Source: Haliangium sp050303215
GTDB taxonomy: Bacteria > Myxococcota_A > Polyangia > Haliangiales > Haliangiaceae
DNA: 64,000 bases
Direction of reading: 5' to 3'
NCBI RefSeq assembly: GCF_050303215.1
Contig: NZ_JBNLBH010000024.1
Location: forward strand, 36,661 to 100,660
Positions 19,901 through 32,583 of the stretch are shown piece after piece. Each line of letters begins with the position of its first letter. Position 1 is the stretch's first letter. The position numbers and the translations under genes are program-made. Under the pieces are notes generated by a model. The model saw nothing but the letters and a program-made list of their open reading frames with translations, did not search any database and had not been told where the DNA came from.

Positions 19901-22900
19901 ATGAGCCGTGATCGCAACCGCCTCGGCCCCCCCGACCCTGCTCGCGACGACACCCTCCCACAGACCGAGGGTCGGACGATGCGAGCCGCGCCGCCCACCG
20001 ACCCCGGGCCCCTGCGGCTGCCGGCGCGGGGCATGCTCGATGACGGCAGCACGGTGGCCTTCGGCGGTGACGACACCGGCGGCGCCGAGGTCGTGCCCCT
20101 GCGCGCGCTCTCGCCCGCCCTCGACGCCGCCCACCCGCACCTGCCGATCGTGCCCCGGACTCGCTACAGCGACGGCCACGAGATCGGCCGCGGCGGCCTC
20201 GGCCGGGTGTGCGCGGTAAACGACCTCCGCCTCGGGCGCGAGGTGGCGATCAAGGAGCTGCACGACGACCGCGAGCCGGTGCAGGCCCGCTTCCTGCGCG
20301 AGGCGCTCATCACCGCCCGGCTCGAACACCCCTCCATCGTGCCCATCTACGAGGCCGGCTACTGGCCCGATGGGACCCCCTTCTACGCCATGAAGCGGCT
20401 CTCGGGCCGCACCCTGGACGAGCTCATCGCCGAGACCTCCTCGCTGCCGGACCGGCTGGACTGCCTCGGCCACATCATTTCGGTGGTGGACGCGATCGCG
20501 TACGCGCACAGCAAGGGCGTCATCCACCGCGATCTCAAGCCCTCCAACGTGATCGTCGCCGAGTTCGGCGAGACCGTGGTGGTGGACTGGGGGCTGGCCA
20601 AGGCCCTCGACGACACCCTCGACAGCCGCGACGCGGGCTCGCCCTCGCTCTCGGACATCGGCGACGACGTCACCATGGCCGGCGCGGTCCTGGGCACCCC
20701 GCGCTACATGGCTCCCGAGCAGGCCGCCGGCAGCGTCGTAGACGAGCGCGCCGACATCTACGCGCTCGGCGCCCTGCTCTATCATCTATGCGCCGGCGAG
20801 GCCCCGCACCCGGGGACCACCCCGCGCGAAGTGCTGTACCGGCTCATGCTCGAGCCGCCCCCGCCGGTGTCCGAGCGGGTGCCCGAGCTGCCCGAAGACC
20901 TGGCCGCCATCGTCAACAAGGCCATGGCCCGCAACCCCGACCAGCGCTACGCGTCGGCCCTGACCCTCGGCGACGACCTGCGCCGGTTCCAGAACGGACA
21001 GCGGGTGAGCGCGCACGCCTACTCGCTGTCGACCTTGTTCGGGCGCTGGCTGCGCCGGCACCGGGCCTTGGTCACCGTGATCGCGGCCGCGGTCACGCTG
21101 TTGGCGGCCACCGCGGCCGTGAGCGTGTGGCGGATCGTGCGCGAGAGCGAGATCGCCCACGCCCGCATGCTCGACGCCCAGGCCGCCCGCGAGCGCGAGC
21201 GCGAGCGCAACCACGAGCTGGTGGTGGTCCAAGCCGGGCACGAACAGGACGCCACCGCGGCGGCGGCCTGGCTCAAGACCCTGCCCGTCGATGCCGCGGT
21301 GTGGGGACCGGCCCGGCTGGTGGCGCTCACCGCCAAGAACCGCGGCATCGCCCGCCACGTGTGGCACGACCACGACGGCGTGACCAGCGGCCTGGTGCTC
21401 TCCCCCGACGGGTCCCTGCTGGCGACCACCAGCCTGGATCGCACCGCCGTGCTGCGCAACCTGACCACGGGCACGCGGGTGCGCTTGGTGGGGCACACCG
21501 CCGAGGTGCGCGACATCGCCTTCGCTCCCGACCGCCCGCTCGCGGCCACATCGAGCGGCGACGGCAGCGTGCGGCTGTGGGACCTGGCCGGCAACCAGGT
21601 CCAGGTCTTCAACGACGACACCAGCGCCAGCCTCCGGGTCCTGTTCTCGCCCGACGGTGCCTACCTCGCCACCACCTACGGCTCGGGCACCGTGCGCCTG
21701 CGCCACCTCGACAGCGGCGCGGTGCGGGTGTTCGAGGGCCACCAGGGCGAGATCTGGGCGATCGCGTTTTCGCCCGACGGGAGCACCCTGGCCAGCGCCG
21801 ACTTCGCCGGTGGGGTGCGCACGTGGAGCGTCACCGGGGACGCGCCCGACCGAGTCCTGCCCAGCCACGACGATCGGGTCCGGCAGGTGGCGTTCTCGCC
21901 CGACGGCGCCCTCCTGGCCAGCGCCAGCCACGACGGTCAGGTCCGGCTGTGGCGCAGCGCCGACGGCTCCCTCGCCATGACCCTGGCCCACGCGGCGGGC
22001 GTGGTCCAGGCCAACTTCTCTCCCGACGGCGACCAGATCACGACCGCCAGCCGCGACGGCAGCATCCACGTGTGGGACCTCGCCAGCGGTGCCGACCAGG
22101 TCCTCGGACACCACGGCGGGGTCGGCTACTCGGCCCGGTTCTCACCCGACGGCCGCTTGGTGGCCTCGTCCGCCGCCGACGGCACGGTGCGGGTGTGGGA
22201 GCCGGCCACCGGCCTCGAGCGCCGCACCTTCGAGGGCGAGAGCGACATGGTGCTGCAAGTGCGGTTCTCGCCCGACAGCACCCGGCTGTGGTCGGTGGGG
22301 CGCAACACCGGCGTGCGCGAGTGGGCCCTGGACCAGGTCACCAACCTGCGCCTGCACCACGGCGGCAACGACGACGTCACCGCGATCGAGGTCGCGCCAG
22401 ACGGGCGCGCGGTGGTGGCCGGTCACGTGCACGGCGCGGTGGAGCTGTGGGATCCCGCCACCGGTCAGGCGTCCGAGATCGCCCGCCACGGCGGCCAGGT
22501 GATGGAGGTCGCGTTCTCGCCCGACGGCACCCTGGTGGCCTCGGCCGGCACCGACGGCCAGCTCTACCTGCGCGATCGCGAGCGCGCCATCACCCGCCTG
22601 CTCGGCACCCACGACGACGAGATCGTGGCCATGGTGTTCTTCCCCGACGGACGCCACATCGCCACCGGCAGCTACGACCACACCGTGGGCCTGTGGGACC
22701 TCGAGACCGCTCAGCACCGCCGGCTCGAGGGCCACGACGGCCACGTTCGCGCGCTGGCGGTGTCGCCCGACGGGCGCTACCTGGCCTCCACCGGCAGCGA
22801 CGGCACCATCAGGCTGTGGACCGTCGCGACCGGGGCGTCGAAGCAGCTCGGGCGCCACGACAGCAGCGTCGGCGACCTCGCGTTCTCGCCCGACGGTGCG

Positions 22901-23416
22901 CTGCTGGCCTCCGCCGGAGACGACCGCGAGGTGCGGCTGTGGCCGATCGCCGGGGGCCCCACGCGGGTGCTCCGCGGCCACCGCCACGAGATCGCCCAGG
23001 TGTCGTTCTCACCCGACGGCCAGCGCCTGGCCTCGCGTGGCATCACCGCCAACGACATCATCATCTGGGACCTGGCCACGGGTGCGCCGCACCGCCTCGA
23101 CACCCACGCCAGCCGCGGCCTGGTGTGGATCTCCGACGACAGCCTGGCGACCGTCAACGAGGACGGCACCACCCGGCTGTGGGACGTCAACACCGGCGAG
23201 AGCCAGCTCCTCCACCGGCTCCCGGTGGCCGCGGCCGACGCCATCGCGATCTCGCCCGACCGCACCCGGCTGGCCACCGGCGACCGCTACCAAAACGTGC
23301 ACCTGTGGTACCTCGACGTGCCCGAGGAGCCCGAGGCCCTGCGGGCCTGGCTCGATCAGGTCACCTCCGCCGAGCTCGGGCCGGGTCGGATCCCGCGCAC
23401 GCCCCCGGCGCCCTGA
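19901..23416 (+). CDS. Membrane Ser/Thr protein kinase with C-terminal WD40 propeller(s)
   Basis: 1171 residues from the ATG at 19901; an in-frame ATG at 19865 only adds a short tail overlapping the divergent peptide region. Residues ~92-360 form the kinase: the glycine loop GRGGLGRV, the VAIKEL lysine, HRDLKPSN (~208), then DWGLAK where most kinases have DFG, and MAPEQAAG. One membrane helix (~385-408, LVTVIAAAVTLLAATAAV) puts the kinase in the cytoplasm and the rest in the periplasm. Residues ~480-1165 hold about 15 WD40 repeats, many with the signature FSPDG.LLASAS.DG.VRLW, enough for two propellers. It probably senses envelope proteins. The DWG variant also occurs in active bacterial kinases. 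Confidence 0.93.
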   Translation: MSRDRNRLGPPDPARDDTLPQTEGRTMRAAPPTDPGPLRLPARGMLDDGSTVAFGGDDTGGAEVVPLRALSPALDAAHPHLPIVPRTRYSDGHEIGRGGLGRVCAVNDLRLGREVAIKELHDDREPVQARFLREALITARLEHPSIVPIYEAGYWPDGTPFYAMKRLSGRTLDELIAETSSLPDRLDCLGHIISVVDAIAYAHSKGVIHRDLKPSNVIVAEFGETVVVDWGLAKALDDTLDSRDAGSPSLSDIGDDVTMAGAVLGTPRYMAPEQAAGSVVDERADIYALGALLYHLCAGEAPHPGTTPREVLYRLMLEPPPPVSERVPELPEDLAAIVNKAMARNPDQRYASALTLGDDLRRFQNGQRVSAHAYSLSTLFGRWLRRHRALVTVIAAAVTLLAATAAVSVWRIVRESEIAHARMLDAQAARERERERNHELVVVQAGHEQDATAAAAWLKTLPVDAAVWGPARLVALTAKNRGIARHVWHDHDGVTSGLVLSPDGSLLATTSLDRTAVLRNLTTGTRVRLVGHTAEVRDIAFAPDRPLAATSSGDGSVRLWDLAGNQVQVFNDDTSASLRVLFSPDGAYLATTYGSGTVRLRHLDSGAVRVFEGHQGEIWAIAFSPDGSTLASADFAGGVRTWSVTGDAPDRVLPSHDDRVRQVAFSPDGALLASASHDGQVRLWRSADGSLAMTLAHAAGVVQANFSPDGDQITTASRDGSIHVWDLASGADQVLGHHGGVGYSARFSPDGRLVASSAADGTVRVWEPATGLERRTFEGESDMVLQVRFSPDSTRLWSVGRNTGVREWALDQVTNLRLHHGGNDDVTAIEVAPDGRAVVAGHVHGAVELWDPATGQASEIARHGGQVMEVAFSPDGTLVASAGTDGQLYLRDRERAITRLLGTHDDEIVAMVFFPDGRHIATGSYDHTVGLWDLETAQHRRLEGHDGHVRALAVSPDGRYLASTGSDGTIRLWTVATGASKQLGRHDSSVGDLAFSPDGALLASAGDDREVRLWPIAGGPTRVLRGHRHEIAQVSFSPDGQRLASRGITANDIIIWDLATGAPHRLDTHASRGLVWISDDSLATVNEDGTTRLWDVNTGESQLLHRLPVAAADAIAISPDRTRLATGDRYQNVHLWYLDVPEEPEALRAWLDQVTSAELGPGRIPRTPPAP

Positions 23417-23501
23417 TCGGTCGTCTTCATCCATCTGGTCCACGCCCCTTGGCGCCGGCCCGCCCCGGCGCCGGCCCGTCACCTAGGAGAGCACTCGGAC
23501 A

Positions 23502-25478
23502 ATGAACCCTGACCTCGTCGCCTGGTCCCACGACCACCTGTCCTCCCGTTGCCTCGCCCGCGAGGACAGACGCCGGTCGTCCTCGGCCCCGGGACCCGCT
23601 CGGCGAGCCTCCAAGGCCCCGCGCGCGACCACCCCGACGCCCACCCTGCTGGTCGCCGGGCGCCCGACCTCGCTGCGCATGGCGGTCGCCGTCACCGCCG
23701 CCGAGGCCGGGACCGAGTATCGCCTCGATGGCCTCCTCCACGGCCGCACCCCGCTGCTCTCGGGCCGGGTCACCGCGACCGCCGACGGCGCCCAGACCCT
23801 CACCTTCGACGCCGCGCTCACGGCCCGTCCGGAGGGCTTCGTGCCCCTGCGCAGCGACGACCTGAGCTGGCAGCTCACCCCAGACGGCGCCGGCCCGACG
23901 CCGGTCACCTCGTCCGCGCCCGAGATCGCCTTGGTGTGGCTGCCGACCACGCTCACCGAGGTCCTCGGCAAAGGCGTGCCCCTGGCCCTGGTCTGCGAGT
24001 TGGAGGACGCCCTCGACCGCAGCCGCTCGCGCCGCCTGGAGGTGGACAAGGGGGTCCTGCGCTGGGTCACGCCCGGAGCCCCGAACCAGGAGCGCACGGC
24101 CATCGCCGAAATGGTCCAGTGGGTCTTCGACCGGCCCCGCCCCCGCTACGACGTCGCCCAGGGCTCCCACCACTACACCGACATCCCCCTCGCCGGCGGC
24201 CCCAACCCCCCGGCGCGCTATGATTTCGACCAGGTCGTCGTGCTGCTCCAGCGCTACCTCGAGTACCCGCTGCTGCCGTGTAACTGCTACGACCAGGCCG
24301 CGGTGCTGCAGCTCGCGCTGCGCTCGATCGGCGTGGTCGACACCCGCTACTGCTATCTCTATCCCTTCGGCTACCTGCGCACCGCCGGCCTGGTCGGGCG
24401 CGGTCAGACCAACAACCCCCTGTACGCCTCCAACCAGACCGAGGCCATGGTGGCGGACACCGATCCCAACCGCACCGCCTTCGCCAATCACACCTTCTGC
24501 CGTATCGAGGCCGATCACACCATCGTCGACTCCTGCACCGGCCCTCACCTCGGCGACCAGCCCCCGAGGCGCTACGTCGCCACCGCCACCGACGACGAGG
24601 TCCCCGAAGATCCCACGGTGGAGCGCGGCACCGTCGAGGACATCATCGAGTACACGGGCGTGGTCGGGGTCGAGTCCACGGTGTCCGGGGTCGCCCCGCG
24701 CGAGGAGCCCACGGTGCGCGCGTTCATGGACCGCGTCGGCTACGACGAGGCCGCCATGCTGCGCCGCATCCCCGAGCGCGCCGTGGCCGCGTCGTGGCAG
24801 GATCCGCTCTCCAGCGGCTTCATCGACCGCACCCGGTGGCAGATCGGGTACGACGAGCTCCTGCCCGGCGTGGCCGAGGTGCGCCGGCACTGGGGCCTAG
24901 AGGCCGCCAACGCCTACCTCGCGATCGATCTGTTCGTGTGCCAGCACGGCGGCCAGGCCGCGCGCGAGCGCTTCCTGAGCATCGGCTCGTCCCACACCCA
25001 CGCCCACCCCATCTTCGACCCGGTGCCCGGTTTCCCCGGCCACGCCGCGGCCCAGTTCCGCCACCCGCTCAAGTCGCGCTTCATGTGGGTCCACCACAAC
25101 GTGGTCTGTGACCTGGTCGGGCTCGGCCTCGGTGACGACGACGGGGTGGTCGAAGACCTCCAGCGCTGGTTCCTGGCCCAGGCCAACGCCGCCCTCACCG
25201 ACGACCTCACCCCGCACCGGCCGACCATCTCCGCGATCACGGTCTCGGCCCCGGTGATGAGCCTGGACGCCGAGTGCCGCATCGACGTCCAGTGCGATCC
25301 CAGCCACGTGGTCGACGTCACCGGCGCCGGTCCGGGCCTGCGCCTGGCCGACCGCGGCGCCGCCCACCTGTGCTTCGTGGGGGTGGCCCCCAGCCAACAC
25401 CGCCTCGCCGTGTTGGTGGTCGACCCGGTCACCCTGCTGAGCGCCCACGCCGACGTCGACGTCGACGTCCAGCCCTGA
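23502..25478 (+). CDS. Transglutaminase-like cysteine-protease-fold protein
   Basis: 658 residues; AGGAG about 10 bases before the ATG. The middle of the protein has a papain/transglutaminase order: Cys262 in CNCYDQAAVLQLALRSIGV (helix carrying the nucleophile), His330 in FANHTFCRIEAD and Asp343 in TIVDSCTGPH. A beta-rich N-terminal part (~45-180: TSLRMAVAVTA, LTFDAALTARP) and a C-terminal beta part (TISAITVSAPVMS) flank it, and a helical segment follows the core. No signal peptide is seen. The gap of 85 bases after the WD40 kinase suggests one transcript. Transglutaminase-like domains may cleave or crosslink proteins; the substrate is unknown. Confidence 0.72.
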   Translation: MNPDLVAWSHDHLSSRCLAREDRRRSSSAPGPARRASKAPRATTPTPTLLVAGRPTSLRMAVAVTAAEAGTEYRLDGLLHGRTPLLSGRVTATADGAQTLTFDAALTARPEGFVPLRSDDLSWQLTPDGAGPTPVTSSAPEIALVWLPTTLTEVLGKGVPLALVCELEDALDRSRSRRLEVDKGVLRWVTPGAPNQERTAIAEMVQWVFDRPRPRYDVAQGSHHYTDIPLAGGPNPPARYDFDQVVVLLQRYLEYPLLPCNCYDQAAVLQLALRSIGVVDTRYCYLYPFGYLRTAGLVGRGQTNNPLYASNQTEAMVADTDPNRTAFANHTFCRIEADHTIVDSCTGPHLGDQPPRRYVATATDDEVPEDPTVERGTVEDIIEYTGVVGVESTVSGVAPREEPTVRAFMDRVGYDEAAMLRRIPERAVAASWQDPLSSGFIDRTRWQIGYDELLPGVAEVRRHWGLEAANAYLAIDLFVCQHGGQAARERFLSIGSSHTHAHPIFDPVPGFPGHAAAQFRHPLKSRFMWVHHNVVCDLVGLGLGDDDGVVEDLQRWFLAQANAALTDDLTPHRPTISAITVSAPVMSLDAECRIDVQCDPSHVVDVTGAGPGLRLADRGAAHLCFVGVAPSQHRLAVLVVDPVTLLSAHADVDVDVQP

Positions 25479-25546
25479 TTACGCCGAGCCCCGCGGGCGG
25501 TGCCCGATGCGTTATGCTCCGCTCCCCACCACCGCCGGGAGACGAG

Positions 25547-27802
25547 ATGAGCACCGACACCGTGTATCGATCCTGCACCCTGTGCGAGGCCCACTGCGGC
25601 GTCGCCGTCACCGTCGATCGCGCCCAGGGCCGCGCCATTCGGGTCGAGGGCGACCCCGACGACCCGTTCAGCCAGGGCTACATCTGCCCCAAGGCGCACG
25701 GCCTGCTGGGCCTCCAGGACGACCCCGACCGCCTGCGCCGGCCGCTCAAGCGCGACGGTGAGCGCTGGGTCGAGATCGAGTGGGACGAGGCCTTGGCGCT
25801 CGCGGCCGACGGGCTCATGCGCGTGCGCGCGCAGCACGGGCCCGAAGCCCTGGCCAGCTACGCCGGCAACCCCTCCGTGCACGACCTCGGCGCCACCGTG
25901 TACCTGCCCGCGCTCCTGCGCGCCCTGGGCACCCGCAAGCGGTTTTCGGCCTCCAGCGTCGACCAGCTCCCCAAGCAGGTGAGCTCGCTGGCCATGTATG
26001 GGGCCGGGCTCAAGATCCCCATCCCCGACCTCGATCGCACCGACTACCTGCTGATCCTGGGCGCCAACCCGGTGGTCTCGAACGGCAGCTTGATGACGGC
26101 CCCCGACGTCAAGGGCCGGCTCAAGCGCCTGCGCGCCCGCGGCGGCAAGCTGGTCGTCATCGACCCCCGCCGCAGTGAGACCGCGCGCGCCGCCGACGAG
26201 CACCACTTCATCCGCCCCGGCACCGACGCCCTGCTGCTGATGTCGATGGTGCAGGTGCTGTTCTCGGACGACCTGGTCGCGCTCGGCCGGGTCGAGCCCT
26301 GGGTGCGCGGCGTCGACGAGCTGCGGGCCCTGGCCCAGGACTTCACGCCCGAGCGGACCGCGGCCCACACCGGCATCGACGCCGCCACCGTGCGCCGGCT
26401 CGCCCACGACATGGCCGGCGCCGACAGCGCCGTGTGCTACGGCCGCATCGGCACCTGCACCCAGACCTTCGGCACCGTGGCGAGCTGGCTCGTCGACTGC
26501 GTCACCATCCTCACCGGCAACCTCGACCGCCCCGGCGGGGCCATGTTCCCGCGCCCGGCCACCAGCCCGGCCCAGGAGCCGCCCCGAAAGCCCGGCAAGC
26601 CCCTGCCCTACGGCCGCTGGCGCTCGTCCCAGCGCGGCCTGCCCGAGGCCTTCGGCGAGCTGCCCGTGGCCGCCCTGGCCGAAGAGATCGACAGCGGCGG
26701 CGACCAGCGCGTGCGCGCCCTGCTCACCATGGCCGGCAACCCGGTCCTGTCCACGCCCAACGGCGCCCGCCTGGCCCGCGCCTTGGCCAGCCTCGACTTC
26801 ATGGTCTCGATCGACCTCTACCTCAACGAGACCACCCGCTTCGCCGACGTCATCCTGCCGCCCACGGCCCCGCTCGAGCACGACAACTACGAGCTGGTCT
26901 TTACCGGCCTGTCGGTGCGCAACGTGGCCAAGTACTCGCCCGCGGCCCTGCCCCCGCCGCCGGACAGCCGCGCGCAGTGGTACATCCTGGCCGAGCTGGC
27001 CGGACGCCTGGGCGGCGCCAACGCCGACCTGGTGGACGAGATGGTCCTGTCCCACCTGCTCGAACGCGCGGTGGGGCCCAAGTCCGCCACCCCCGAGGTG
27101 AGCCTCGACCAGGCCCGGGCCGCCCTCGGCGACCGCCGCGGCCCGCTGCGCGTGCTCGACCTCATGCTGCGCGCCGGCCCCTACGGCGACCGCTTCCAAG
27201 CCGACAGCGACGGGCTGTCGCTGGCGCGCCTGCGCGAGCACCCGCACGGCCTCGACCTGGGCCCGCTCGAGCCGCGCCTGCCCGAGTTCCTGTCCACGCC
27301 CAGCGGGGCCGTGGAGCTGGCCCCCGAGATCATCGTCGCCGACGTGCCCCGGCTGCGCGAGGCCCTGGCCGGGCCCACCCCGGTGAGCCCCGACGACGGC
27401 GCCGACGGCGCCGACCTGGTCCTGATCGGGCGCCGCCTGCTGCGCAGCAATAACTCCTGGATGGGCAACATCCACGCCCTGGCCAAGGGCCCCGAAACGT
27501 GCACCTTGATCGTCCACCCGGACGACGCCACCCGCCTGGGCCTGCGCGACGGCGCTCGAGCCCGGGTGAGCTCGCGCGTGGGCGAGCTCGTCGCCCCGGT
27601 CCGGATCAGCGACGAGGTCATGCCCGGCGTCGCCAGCCTGCCCCACGGCTTCGGCCACGACGCCGACGGCGCCGAGCTCCAGGTCGCGCGCCGCCAGCCC
27701 GGCGTCAACACCAACCTGCTCACCGACGAGCTCCCGGTCGACGCCGTCTCCGGCACCGGGGTGCTCAACGGCATCCCGGTCCGGGTCGGCCCCGCCGCCT
27801 GA
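25547..27802 (+). CDS. Molybdopterin-dependent oxidoreductase (MopB superfamily)
   Basis: 751 residues from the ATG at 25547, with GGGAG just upstream. The N-terminus carries a 4Fe-4S motif, CTLCEAHCG plus YICPKA. The bis-MGD fold follows (ILGANPVVSNGS, VVIDPRRSETA, IRPGTDALLL, GNLDRPGGAMF) and a C-terminal dinucleotide-binding domain (SLPHGFGHDADG). Where formate dehydrogenases have the Mo-ligand Cys/Sec (RVCH) this protein reads SSVDQLPKQVSS, so the ligand is not Cys. No Tat signal, so it is cytoplasmic. It belongs to an uncharacterised formate-dehydrogenase-related group common in actinobacteria and myxobacteria; the substrate is unknown. No partner subunit is nearby. Confidence 0.9.
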   Translation: MSTDTVYRSCTLCEAHCGVAVTVDRAQGRAIRVEGDPDDPFSQGYICPKAHGLLGLQDDPDRLRRPLKRDGERWVEIEWDEALALAADGLMRVRAQHGPEALASYAGNPSVHDLGATVYLPALLRALGTRKRFSASSVDQLPKQVSSLAMYGAGLKIPIPDLDRTDYLLILGANPVVSNGSLMTAPDVKGRLKRLRARGGKLVVIDPRRSETARAADEHHFIRPGTDALLLMSMVQVLFSDDLVALGRVEPWVRGVDELRALAQDFTPERTAAHTGIDAATVRRLAHDMAGADSAVCYGRIGTCTQTFGTVASWLVDCVTILTGNLDRPGGAMFPRPATSPAQEPPRKPGKPLPYGRWRSSQRGLPEAFGELPVAALAEEIDSGGDQRVRALLTMAGNPVLSTPNGARLARALASLDFMVSIDLYLNETTRFADVILPPTAPLEHDNYELVFTGLSVRNVAKYSPAALPPPPDSRAQWYILAELAGRLGGANADLVDEMVLSHLLERAVGPKSATPEVSLDQARAALGDRRGPLRVLDLMLRAGPYGDRFQADSDGLSLARLREHPHGLDLGPLEPRLPEFLSTPSGAVELAPEIIVADVPRLREALAGPTPVSPDDGADGADLVLIGRRLLRSNNSWMGNIHALAKGPETCTLIVHPDDATRLGLRDGARARVSSRVGELVAPVRISDEVMPGVASLPHGFGHDADGAELQVARRQPGVNTNLLTDELPVDAVSGTGVLNGIPVRVGPAA

Positions 27803-27857
27803 TCCCGCCCGCGCCCGGCCACCACCGGCGCCGCCGGTCACCCACGCCGGCCGGCGC

Positions 27858-31256
<3,399 letters not shown>

Positions 31257-31383
31257 AACGTGCGTTGCCGGGGGGCAACGCCTAGAACTTCGCCGAAGTT
31301 GCCCGAACCCGGTCCCTCGATCCGTCTCGCAGTGATACCGGCGGCTTTGCCCAGGCCCGGCGGACGTGCTCAAATGCGGCCCG

Positions 31384-32373
31384 ATGGCACACCACCCCCA
31401 CGACCCATCTGAGCGATCGGGTCCGGTGTCGGCAGCGCCGGCACGCATGGGCGGCTTCGCCCGCTTGTCGCTGGCCACCACCGTGGCCACCTACCTGCTC
31501 ATTGCCGTGGGGGCGCTGGTGCGCGCGGCCGGGGCCGGCCTCGGCTGCCCCGACTGGCCCAAGTGCTTCGGCCGCTGGGTCCCGCCGACCCGAGCGGCCG
31601 AGCTCCCCGCCGGCTTCGACGCCGCCCAGTTCAACGCCGCCAACACCTGGCTGGAGTACGTCAACCGCCTGCTCGGGGTCAGCATTGGGCTGCTCATCTT
31701 CGCCACCCTGATCGCGGCCTGGACCCGTCACCGTCGCCAACCCCGGGTGGTGTGGCCGGCCACCGCCGCCTTCGTGCTGGTCGGCGTCGAGGGCTGGCTG
31801 GGCGGTCAGGTGGTCGAAAAAGGCCTGGCCGCCGCGGTGCTCACCGCCCACCTGCTGCTGGCCCTGCTCATCGTCGGCCTGCTCCTGTACGCCCACCTCG
31901 AGGCCCGCTTCCCCGCCGTCCCCGGCCGCCCCGCCCTGGCCCCGAGCCAGCGCCGCCTGGGCTGGTGGGGCCTGGGCCTGGGCGCCCTGTTGCTGGTCCA
32001 GGTGGGCGTGGGCGCCCTGGTCCGCGGCCTGCTCCAGGACATCGAAAAGTCCGGCCTGCCCCGGGCCGACTGGCTGCCGCTGGCCGGGTGGTGGCCGGAC
32101 CTGACCCATCGCCAGCTCGCCGTGGTGGTGCTGGGCGCGTGCCTGGCCCTGGTCTGGGCCACCCGCCGACGCTGCCCCGAACACACCGGCCTGAAGCGAT
32201 GGAGCCGGGTCCTGGTCATTCTGGGTGGGGCCCAGATCGCCATCGGCCTGGGCCTGGCCTACGCCGCCGTGCCGCCGCCGCTCCAGGTCGTACACCTGGC
32301 CGCCGCCGCGCTGCTCATCGGCGCGCTGAGCGTGTTCGTGTTCCAGGCCTTTCGCGTAACCCCGGGATCGTAG
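31384..32373 (+). CDS. ctaA: Heme A synthase (COX15/CtaA family)
   Basis: 329 residues, eight predicted membrane helices. It oxidises the C8 methyl of heme O to the formyl of heme A for cytochrome aa3-type oxidases. The N-terminal signature LLIAVGALVRAAGAGLGCPDW, the Cys-Pro-Asp-Trp with Cys of the first loop (CPDWPKCFG) and the buried His residues of helices (EYVNRLLG; LTAHLL; LTHRQLA; VVHLAAA) fit the family. The ATG at 31384 is chosen over an in-frame GTG at 31366 because of protein start similarity to the family; it is divergent from the kinase at 31256. No cytochrome oxidase genes are in the window. Confidence 0.9.
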   Translation: MAHHPHDPSERSGPVSAAPARMGGFARLSLATTVATYLLIAVGALVRAAGAGLGCPDWPKCFGRWVPPTRAAELPAGFDAAQFNAANTWLEYVNRLLGVSIGLLIFATLIAAWTRHRRQPRVVWPATAAFVLVGVEGWLGGQVVEKGLAAAVLTAHLLLALLIVGLLLYAHLEARFPAVPGRPALAPSQRRLGWWGLGLGALLLVQVGVGALVRGLLQDIEKSGLPRADWLPLAGWWPDLTHRQLAVVVLGACLALVWATRRRCPEHTGLKRWSRVLVILGGAQIAIGLGLAYAAVPPPLQVVHLAAAALLIGALSVFVFQAFRVTPGS

Positions 32374-32583
32374 GCTACTGGGCTCGCCGGCCGTTATCCG
32401 AGCGTTACCCGAGCCCGCACGCAGCGCTACCCGAGAGCGCCGTACACTGGCATTCGTCTCATGTCGGTCCTCTCCTCCCGCGCACCATCGCGCTCGTAGG
32501 TCGCGGCATCACACCAGAGAGGGACGAGCGCCTCCGCGCCGACGTGCCCTGACGCCGACGTGTCCTATCATGGAGATATGCGA
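32374..32583. other. Intergenic leader before the CotH lipoprotein gene
   Basis: About 200 bases without a gene. GTTA(C)CCGAG is repeated near 32394, 32405 and 32431. GGAG at 32572-32575 is the ribosome-binding site that selects the second of two close ATGs (32578, 32584). Confidence 0.4.

Noticed and set aside
24914..27841. Minus-strand frame of 975 codons
   Set aside because: Antisense to the molybdopterin oxidoreductase gene and the transglutaminase-like gene; low-complexity Gly/Ala/Gln translation without motifs.
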